Below are positions 1 through 4,829 of a stretch of DNA of 6,319 nt, piece by piece (position 1 is the stretch's first letter; each line of letters starts with the position of its first letter). Location of the stretch: positions 1-6,319 of the forward strand of contig JAOUCV010000133.1 of NCBI GenBank assembly GCA_029859555.1, given 5' to 3'. Both the position numbers and the translations under genes were made by a program. The notes beneath the pieces are model-generated. The model was not told the origin of the DNA. It ran no database searches and saw only the letters and a list, made by a program, of their open reading frames with translations. The stretch is from Gammaproteobacteria bacterium. Lineage in GTDB: Bacteria; Pseudomonadota; Gammaproteobacteria; UBA9214.

Positions 1-313
1 CGGTGCGCCATAAAAGCGGCAGAATGTCGATGGATGCAGAGGCCGCTGGCGTATCTACCTGCCATTGTTGAGAGGAAGTCTGGCCGTTGGCAGAAATACC
101 ACGCGCATGCACCCTGAAGGGGTACCAGCTCCAGGCCTGCTCCCAGTGGACAATAAATTTCTCGGGTTTGATCCGGTTAAGCAGTGTTTGTGTCACCGGT
201 AAACTCAGTGCCACATTGATCAGCACCAGGTATGTGACTTCGATCAGCGCGATCGCGATCAGTACTTTTTGCAGCCAGCCTGAATGCCGTGCATCACCTG
301 GAATATTTTTCAT
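1..313 (-). CDS. N-terminus of a membrane-anchored AsmA/Mdm31-like periplasmic protein (partial, cut by left edge)
   Basis: An open frame runs from an ATG at 313-311 to the window edge without a stop (104 codons). It has a short cytoplasmic start, one hydrophobic helix (about residues 17-36, containing VLIAIALIEVTYLVLINVAL), then a soluble segment. Residues about 57-85 hold a W-x-x-AWSWYPFRVHARGI motif followed by QQWQVDT and a SIDILPLLWRT stretch. From memory, that order (aromatic/PxRVHxRG, then W-x-V-D, then an I-x-LLPLL strand) resembles the start of AsmA-like and Mdm31/Mdm32-like proteins. These are anchored in the inner membrane and extend through the periplasm, and several are linked to envelope lipid transport or biogenesis. 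The family call is inference because the C-terminal bulk is missing. The start is uncertain: the ATG has no Shine-Dalgarno, whereas an in-frame TTG at 340-338 has AGGA 5 nt upstream and would add nine residues (MQTNKPDTA). The gene follows the DUF6515 gene on the same strand, with a hairpin between them. Confidence 0.6.
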   Translation of the reverse strand, partial: MKNIPGDARHSGWLQKVLIAIALIEVTYLVLINVALSLPVTQTLLNRIKPEKFIVHWEQAWSWYPFRVHARGISANGQTSSQQWQVDTPAASASIDILPLLWRT

Positions 314-404
314 CGCTGTATCAGGCTTGTTTGTTTGCAAATAAATCCTGGTGATCGGGAAGGAGACCGGCGATATCCATTTCTCGGTAAACAGCTGGCG
401 CAAC

Positions 405-434
405 CGTTCCGGTGCCCTGCAGGACACCGGAACG
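405..434 (-). terminator. Strong hairpin downstream of the DUF6515 gene; possible terminator or 3'-end stabiliser
   Basis: CGTTCCGGTG (405-414) is a perfect 10-bp complement of CACCGGAACG (425-434). The 10-nt loop contains the small palindrome CCTGCAGG, which could extend the stem. In the direction of transcription the hairpin starts 18 nt after the DUF6515 stop codon. No T-run follows on the minus strand (the next bases are GTTGCGCC), so it is not a textbook rho-independent terminator. It may instead slow or pause transcription, protect the 3' end of the upstream mRNA, or be a REP-like element. The stem is directly visible; the function is inferred. Confidence 0.45.
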
Positions 435-452
435 CATTTGCATTACTGTCTG

Positions 453-1865
453 TCAGACTTCCGATACAACGTACGTTACCTCGTCACCCTCGTAGTACGG
501 ACGGTAGTACGTGCCGCCAAGCTTCATGTATTGTGTGCCTGCAACGGTCAGTTCTTCATAGCCGGGCGGCAGGTAAGTCACGGCAGTGCCCGTCGGCGGT
601 TCTACAACCACGTACTGAGCTGCAGATTCATCATAGATGAAGAACGCACCCTGGAAGTAGCAATAACCCTCGTCTTCCGGACCAAACACGATGGTGCAGT
701 CGATAGGAGGTGCTTCTACCGCGGCACCTACCGGTGCCGCTGTAGTGACATATCCTGTGCCTGACGGTGCCGGCTCGTAGAAGGCGCCACCGTAGTATTG
801 ATACGGTACATCACCCACCGGTACCGCCACGGTACCTTCCGGTGGTTCGTTTACCGCCGCTCCGATGGCATAGCCTGCCACGCCGCCGATAACAGCCCCA
901 CCGATACCCCATAACCAGCCATTGTCATCATCGTCATCATCGTTACTGTAGTGGTGACCATCGTCATCATCGTCCCAGTAATTATCGTTACCCCAATAAC
1001 GGCGATCATCATAGATGTCTTCGTAAAGATCACGGCGCTCATTAGCCAGGTTTTTCTGGTGTTTTTGCCTGTCTTCACGGGCCTCATCACGATGGTCCTG
1101 GCGGTCTTCACGTGCCTCGTCCCTGTGGTCAAACCTGTTTTGCTGTAGCTCTTCCGCGGCCTTCTTGCGGTCACTGCGGATATCCTGCTTGTTAGCCGCA
1201 TACTCCTGGCGCCCTTCCCTGACCTGTTTGTCGCGTTCTGTACGTTGTGCCTTGCGTTGCGTTTGCTTGTCCTGTGTTGCCTTTGCACGGGAGGTGTCAG
1301 TCTTTTGCGCAGACCGTTGCTTTGCCTGTCGATCAGACGTTTGCTTGCGCTTTACCTGGTCACGTTGTGACTGGGACTGTTGACGTTTTGCAAGGTTTTC
1401 GCGACTTTTGGAACTCGATGCTTTCTGTTGTGGTTTCCTGGCATCTTTGCGGGCAAAGGGCTGATCCTTAGCACTGCCAGACGCGCGTTGCTGCGGCTTC
1501 GCCCTGGCTTGAGGTTTGGCTTGAGATTTGGCTTGAGGTTTAGCCTTTGGCCTGGCCTGTTTCTGCTGCCGGGCTGCGGGACGTTCTTTAGAAGCTCTGC
1601 TTATAGACCCCTGCCTGGCACTCGATGCACGAGGTTTGCGGTCAATCTTTGATTTTTGTGGCCTGGCCTTTTTTCCACCTCCGCCTTGCCTGGCGTTCTT
1701 GCCGCCACCACCGCCACCCCTGTCGAATTTACCCGCCCAGGCGACACCTTCACCATCAACACCAGGGGTGGGTGCAAACAGCACCGGTCCGACAAGCAGC
1801 AGGGTCGCCAGGACCGAAGGCAGCAACACCCTGGTCGCTTTCAATAGAGATATCTGCTTCATCAT
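453..1865 (-). CDS. Exported low-complexity protein with a C-terminal DUF6515-like repeat domain
   Basis: This 470-residue protein has a long signal peptide (hydrophobic core about 13-31, likely AWA/G cleavage after residue 44). The mature chain is sharply zoned: a Gly-rich patch (50-64), a very basic Lys/Arg/Gln/Ala/Ser stretch (about 65-235), a mixed-charge Arg/Asp/Glu segment with an exact 11-residue duplication (246-267), an Asp-rich cluster with two His (298-314), a glycine-zipper-like hydrophobic segment (316-338, GIGGAVIGGVAGYAIGAAV), then three diverged copies of a Tyr/Gly/Pro module (about 341-386, 393-435, 436-470; cores YQYYGGAFY, YCYFQGAFF, YMKLGGTYY). The last part matches my memory of DUF6515, a family without known function. 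The only cysteines are C390 and C402. GGAGGGAG (1880-1873) lies 7 nt before the first ATG, which overlaps the stop of the DUF2092 gene as ATGA, so the two are probably translationally coupled. A second ATG follows immediately. The likely location is periplasm or outer envelope, perhaps bound to an anionic surface or membrane (inference). Confidence 0.8.
   Translation of the reverse strand: MMKQISLLKATRVLLPSVLATLLLVGPVLFAPTPGVDGEGVAWAGKFDRGGGGGGKNARQGGGGKKARPQKSKIDRKPRASSARQGSISRASKERPAARQQKQARPKAKPQAKSQAKPQARAKPQQRASGSAKDQPFARKDARKPQQKASSSKSRENLAKRQQSQSQRDQVKRKQTSDRQAKQRSAQKTDTSRAKATQDKQTQRKAQRTERDKQVREGRQEYAANKQDIRSDRKKAAEELQQNRFDHRDEAREDRQDHRDEAREDRQKHQKNLANERRDLYEDIYDDRRYWGNDNYWDDDDDGHHYSNDDDDDDNGWLWGIGGAVIGGVAGYAIGAAVNEPPEGTVAVPVGDVPYQYYGGAFYEPAPSGTGYVTTAAPVGAAVEAPPIDCTIVFGPEDEGYCYFQGAFFIYDESAAQYVVVEPPTGTAVTYLPPGYEELTVAGTQYMKLGGTYYRPYYEGDEVTYVVSEV
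921..974 (-). repeat. Asp-codon trinucleotide tract (encodes the DDDDD...HH...DDDDDD cluster)
   Basis: On the plus strand this stretch is mostly GTC/ATC triplets, read as GAC/GAT on the coding strand. They give five Asp, a GHHYSN spacer and six Asp at residues 298-315 of the DUF6515-like protein. Mixed codons (GAC and GAT) make it an imperfect microsatellite. Any slippage in units of three would change the length of the acid cluster without breaking the frame. Confidence 0.5.
1065..1130 (-). repeat. Tandem 33-bp repeat encoding two identical DHRDEAREDRQ units
   Basis: Bases 1098-1130 and 1065-1097 are adjacent 33-bp units inside the DUF6515-like gene. They encode the same 11 residues (246-256 and 257-267). 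The DNA copies differ at 8 of 33 positions and all eight differences are synonymous, for example AGG versus CGC for Arg and GCC versus GCA for Ala. A partial third unit (K-H-Q-K) follows. Confidence 0.9.
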
Positions 1866-2626
1866 GGCCTGTCTCCCTCCCCGACATTATTCGCCGCCCT
1901 GAACTCAATACGAGATGCCCCTTCCGGGGGCGTAAAGGAAAACTCCCCTGTTTCAATGGCAGGCCTGAAGTTCCAGTCAGACAGCCGGGCCTCGTACCTC
2001 GGAACACCCAGCTTCTCACGATACTCGATAATCACCCTGCGTATGACCGGCACCTCGCCACCCCGGATCCAGACCTGAAAATCCGCAGCGGCTGCGCGAA
2101 ACAACAAGTGATGAGCAAAACTGCCATCAAGATAGTGCCGTCCGCCATAGAAACCATCGAGGATCCCTTCATGCAGCCATGCACAGGGTTCACTGCTCAT
2201 CAGGTCATCGAGTGGCACCGAAACACCACGTTCTTCCAGCTTGTCCAGGGTTGCATCAATGGTGTCGGGGGCCGGTGCCTGAACATACATATTCTCGTCC
2301 GGGTCAAAAACCGTGAACGTCTTGCCATCGTAAAGAATGGTACGGGTCCCCTTGTCACTCTCGCCATCGACACGCAGATGGTTCGGGCGATCAAGCACCA
2401 CTTCGCTGTAGCGCTGGTACTGTACCTTCAGGCCGGACTCAAGCACATCGTCATAGCTGATGTCGGCTGTTACCGAAAAAGCGGGTGCGGATTTCAACTG
2501 TTCACAAGCGCGTTCCATAATACGATCTGCCTTCGCATCGACCACACGGGGTGAAGTTGATTCTGCGCACAGTACCGGGGATATGAATAACAATACAGCT
2601 GTAACTATCCCTCGTAAGTCTCTCAT
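1862..2626 (-). CDS. DUF2092 family exported protein
   Basis: This 254-residue protein has a signal peptide (hydrophobic residues about 7-19, cleavage likely near C20/A21; the sequence before C20 does not fit a lipobox). The mature part begins with an amphipathic helix (VVDAKADRIMERACEQL), then a strand-rich body with a SVTADISYDDVLESGLKVQY segment, LDRPNHLRVDGESDKG, TILYDGKTFTVFDPDENMYV, a helical TIDATLDKLEERGVSVPLDDL, and late strands ending in EFSFTPPEGASRIEF. That order is typical of DUF2092 (Pfam), a set of predicted periplasmic proteins whose layout recalls the LolA/LppX-type curved beta-sheet fold. Lipid or lipoprotein binding is therefore a guess by fold, not shown. Mature cysteines are C41 and C148. 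GGAGGAG lies 4 nt before the ATG. The stop overlaps the next gene as ATGA, so the two products are made together, probably from the promoter near 2720-2747. Confidence 0.82.
   Translation of the reverse strand: MRDLRGIVTAVLLFISPVLCAESTSPRVVDAKADRIMERACEQLKSAPAFSVTADISYDDVLESGLKVQYQRYSEVVLDRPNHLRVDGESDKGTRTILYDGKTFTVFDPDENMYVQAPAPDTIDATLDKLEERGVSVPLDDLMSSEPCAWLHEGILDGFYGGRHYLDGSFAHHLLFRAAAADFQVWIRGGEVPVIRRVIIEYREKLGVPRYEARLSDWNFRPAIETGEFSFTPPEGASRIEFRAANNVGEGDRP
1873..1880 (-). promoter_or_regulatory. Ribosome binding site of the DUF6515 gene, inside the DUF2092 coding region
   Basis: GGAGGGAG on the minus strand sits 7 nt before the ATG at 1865-1863. It lies within the last codons of the upstream gene, whose TGA overlaps the ATG. 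This supports the upstream of the two consecutive ATG codons as the start and points to translational coupling. Confidence 0.75.
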
Positions 2627-2705
2627 ATGTCTCCTCCATCAGATGAAACCGTCATTGCATGTATTAAATCCCGCATGACTTTTGCCAGCAACGGGCATTG
2701 ATGAT

Positions 2706-2725
2706 GCCGATTATGGCCGATTATA
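2706..2725. repeat. Tandem 10-bp direct repeat GCCGATTAT(G/A) over the promoter
   Basis: GCCGATTATG (2706-2715) is followed directly by GCCGATTATA (2716-2725). A further GGCCGA occurs at 2739-2744. The 10-bp period equals about one helical turn. The second copy contains the -10 box read on the minus strand and the first covers the expected transcription start, so the array is well placed to bind a regulator. The repeat is visible; operator function is inferred. Confidence 0.55.
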
Positions 2726-2747
2726 AACAAACCTTGCAGGCCGACCA
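2720..2747 (-). promoter_or_regulatory. Candidate sigma-70 promoter for the DUF2092-DUF6515 operon
   Basis: A perfect TATAAT is read on the minus strand at 2725-2720. Sixteen bases upstream is a weak -35 match, TGGTCG (2747-2742, three of six consensus bases). The predicted start near 2713 would leave a leader of roughly 87 nt before the DUF2092 ATG. The poor -35 suggests a promoter that may need an activator. Confidence 0.45.
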
Positions 2748-2816
2748 TAGACTGTCCTGAAAATCGCTAACATGCCCTGCAAGCATCTATAACTGCTCAC
2801 TAATATAGCTATACAT

Positions 2817-3236
2817 TTATTCAAGGTGCTCATTCATATCCAGAAAACGCAAGCGCTGACCAGATTCCGGCAACCAGCATGATTCCTTTTTTCCAAACCA
2901 CTGGTAGCGGTGCCGACCAACATAATCATAGACCGGATCAGCAATAAAACGCGGCACCAGCAGAAAGATCCCCATCACCGGCCAGGCGCGCTGCAGAAGC
3001 AATGCGATATGAAGTACTGCACGGGATTTACGATGTAGTCTGCCCTTGTAAATCAGGATAACCGAATCAAGACCCGTGTCGCCGGCTGCCTGTTCAGACA
3101 GTATTTGCTGTGCGACTTTTGATTGCAGGCGGGCAAACCGGAAGCGTTTATGCGGATCACGCTTGATAACAAACTGCACGCTGCCGACACATAAATGACA
3201 GACACCATCAAAGAGAATAATCGGATCGTCATTCAT
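2817..3236 (-). CDS. DCC-family (DUF393) thiol-disulfide oxidoreductase-like protein
   Basis: This 139-residue soluble protein has no signal peptide. It opens with the family signature ILFDGVCHLC (D10, C13, C16; a CxxC pair), then VQFVIKRDPHKRFRFARLQS, a DSVILIYKGRLHRKSRAVLHI strand-helix unit, a Trp-Pro segment (AWPVMGIFLLVPRFIADPVYDYVGRHRYQWFG) and a late Cys (KKESCWLP). These blocks are in the order and spacing usual for DCC/DUF393 proteins, also annotated YuxK-like; length is normal. The family is named for its DxxCxxC motif and assumed to do thiol-disulfide chemistry, but I know of no firm substrate. The ATG at 3236 lies 5 bp after the stop of the HTTM gene and has no clear Shine-Dalgarno, so translation probably depends on ribosomes finishing that gene. 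The two form an operon, a combination I recall as frequent in bacteria. Confidence 0.85.
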   Translation of the reverse strand: MNDDPIILFDGVCHLCVGSVQFVIKRDPHKRFRFARLQSKVAQQILSEQAAGDTGLDSVILIYKGRLHRKSRAVLHIALLLQRAWPVMGIFLLVPRFIADPVYDYVGRHRYQWFGKKESCWLPESGQRLRFLDMNEHLE

Positions 3237-3241
3237 ATCAT

Positions 3242-4606
3242 CTACTGTTGACTGTAGTGACCAGGTTGCAAGGAAGGTTCCAGTGGCAGAATCCAGTCAG
3301 CCGGTTTCAGGCTGCGCGGCACTGTCGATAGATCACGCTGCCTGTCTAACAGGTACTGAGGCTTCCGAAAGTTGAGTGAACACAAGGTCTGCGCCGTAAC
3401 AACCGGCGCACGGACCCGGTACTTATCCTGCCATACAGTGTCGAGATGATGTGCAAACTGCAAAATCATGTCCGGTCGGTTCGGCATTTTTTCAAACTGT
3501 CGGCGGGTCAGCCAGATAGCCGGATTTACCTGCCAGTGTTTACCGGTATCGGGATCCAGCACCTGAAATTCAATACGGGCTTCCTTGTCTCTGAGTTTCA
3601 TGCGCCAGGAAAAACGATGCCCCTCCTCTGTCCATGCAACTGTTCCGGGATAGATCAGGGGGCGCATGGGCATAAGAATGTTATAACCCAGGAATATGCC
3701 AAACAACAGTAATACCGGTTTATCCCGACTTAACTCAAGTTGCGCTGGCCGGGGACCGGGTTGGGAATTGATCGCCAGCAGCTGCAGCCACCGACGCGGC
3801 CAATCCGGAGCAAAGAACAATGTAGTTGCACAAAGTGTCAACCAGGGAAAAATACCAATTGAGAAAATCAGTGCATTGGAGACATGAAATATCGCGTAGA
3901 GGCTGAATACAATCAACCGGGTGCGTTTAAAAAACAGCAGGGGTGCTCCCAACAGGTGCAGCAGCATGGAAAACCAGGCGCTGAAAACCGCAAAGTCCGG
4001 GTTGGTCAGTAATGACCCCAGCAGCGGGTAGTCACCGTCCCGGCTGGCGAACCAGAATTTCAATGGCCAACCCTGCAGCCAGTCGCTGTTAATCTTCACC
4101 AGGCCGGCATAGAGCAGCACAATCTCGGTCATCATCACGAGTCCGAGCAGCGACCAGCGAGGGATCCAGTTACTGCGTGTCCCCCTGCGCAAAGACCAGA
4201 CCTGGTCAGCCGGCACCAGCAACAGACAAATGCCAATCAGAATAACAAGATAGAAATGATTTAAATAATTTGCCTGCTCAATAAAAAATTGCCAGCCGAA
4301 GGTCACCAGGAAAACAAGGCAGGCACTTCGGTAGAACAGTCCCAGCATGATACCGAGAGAAGCCAGCCCAATGATGGCGAAAAGGACATACATGCCATCA
4401 CCAGGTAAAGCCGGCACCCATTCCCAGCCATAATACTTGAACTGAAAGCCGCCCCCGGGATTTGTCTGGCTATCCAGAAACAGCCTCTGAATGCGCGGCC
4501 AGTAGCGGAAAACATCCCAAAGCAGGATTGCCCCGAAGCTGATTCGGAAGATGGCAAGTGAGGCACCATCAACAGGCTCACGCAGCCATGACAACAACCT
4601 GCGCAT
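3242..4606 (-). CDS. HTTM domain / vitamin K-dependent gamma-carboxylase-like membrane protein
   Basis: This 454-residue inner-membrane protein has about seven or eight hydrophobic helices between residues 15 and 315 and a soluble C-terminal domain (about 320-454). The HTTM block begins with PVDGASLAIFRISFGAILLW and includes NYLNHFYL (H117) and LLYAGLVKINSDWLQGWPL (K171). From memory these align with the human gamma-glutamyl carboxylase NNHSYL and AGVKKLDADW segments, whose H160 and K218 are implicated in vitamin K deprotonation. Both residues are kept here. The C-terminal part has HRFSWRMKLRDKEARIEF and LNFRKPQYLLDRQRDL, as in bacterial carboxylase-like proteins. The substrate is unknown and carboxylation of glutamate is not established for such bacterial members; a different quinone-linked reaction is possible. 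AAGGAG (4620-4615) lies 8 nt before the ATG, fixing the start. The DCC gene follows after 5 bp. Confidence 0.85.
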   Translation of the reverse strand: MRRLLSWLREPVDGASLAIFRISFGAILLWDVFRYWPRIQRLFLDSQTNPGGGFQFKYYGWEWVPALPGDGMYVLFAIIGLASLGIMLGLFYRSACLVFLVTFGWQFFIEQANYLNHFYLVILIGICLLLVPADQVWSLRRGTRSNWIPRWSLLGLVMMTEIVLLYAGLVKINSDWLQGWPLKFWFASRDGDYPLLGSLLTNPDFAVFSAWFSMLLHLLGAPLLFFKRTRLIVFSLYAIFHVSNALIFSIGIFPWLTLCATTLFFAPDWPRRWLQLLAINSQPGPRPAQLELSRDKPVLLLFGIFLGYNILMPMRPLIYPGTVAWTEEGHRFSWRMKLRDKEARIEFQVLDPDTGKHWQVNPAIWLTRRQFEKMPNRPDMILQFAHHLDTVWQDKYRVRAPVVTAQTLCSLNFRKPQYLLDRQRDLSTVPRSLKPADWILPLEPSLQPGHYSQQ

Positions 4607-4677
4607 ATCCAGGACTCCTTTGATTATTACAGTGCCGGCTTGTTTTCATTGAAAGTCTGCTTTGATTTTTTGACTCG

Positions 4678-4706
4678 AGGTTACGATTGCGATTTTATAA
4701 TTTCAA
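4678..4706 (-). promoter_or_regulatory. Weak candidate promoter for the HTTM-DCC operon
   Basis: TTGAAA (4706-4701, five of six -35 bases) is followed after 17 bp by TAACCT (4683-4678, three of six -10 bases). This would start transcription near 4671 with a leader of about 65 nt. The stretch 4640-4710 is visibly A+T-rich compared with the flanking genes, which fits a promoter region, but the -10 match is poor and other placements are possible. Confidence 0.25.
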
Positions 4707-4739
4707 AAACAGCATCCGGCTTGTCACTGCTGACGAAGC
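4705..4739 (-). terminator. Possible rho-independent terminator of the histidine kinase gene
   Basis: About 90 nt after the kinase stop the minus strand can fold GCTT(C)GTCA against TGACAAGC (4739-4719; eight pairs, one bulged C, 4-nt loop). Nine bases later comes a run of five T (4709-4705). An alternative, weaker CAGCA/TGCTG stem (4732-4728 with 4714-4710) abuts the T-run directly. Neither is strong, but the position between two genes supports a terminator. Confidence 0.35.
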
Positions 4740-4829
4740 TACGGGAGATAAGCCGCTGTTCATTTTCTCCCGGGGCTGGTGAAGACCTTCCCGAAAAACA
4801 GAAATATTGGCCAGCTGATAAATGAAAAC

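Noticed and set aside
351..764. Plus-strand open frames at 87-344, 284-640 and 351-764
   Set aside because: They are antisense to the AsmA-like start and to the DUF6515 C-terminus; the minus frames carry recognisable motifs and these do not.
851..1288. Minus-strand 145-codon frame rich in Thr and Met
   Set aside because: It is a shifted reading of the Asp/Arg-rich part of the DUF6515 gene; its composition is explained by the trinucleotide tract.
1625..2554. 309-codon open frame on the plus strand
   Set aside because: It runs antisense across two well-supported minus-strand genes with signal peptides and good ribosome binding sites, and its translation shows no domain-like pattern.
2804..2813. 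Perfect palindrome TATAGCTATA just after the DCC stop
   Set aside because: It is short, A+T-rich, has no loop or T-run, and could occur by chance; not enough for a terminator or operator.
4742..4772. Inverted repeat CGGGAGA / TCTCCCG with a 17-nt loop after the kinase gene
   Set aside because: The stem is only 7 bp, the loop is long and no T-run follows on the minus strand; the structure at 4705-4739 is a better terminator candidate.
4640..4825. 61-codon plus-strand frame in the gap before the kinase stop
   Set aside because: It begins with TTG, has no Shine-Dalgarno, shows no motif, and overlaps the likely terminator and promoter of minus-strand genes.
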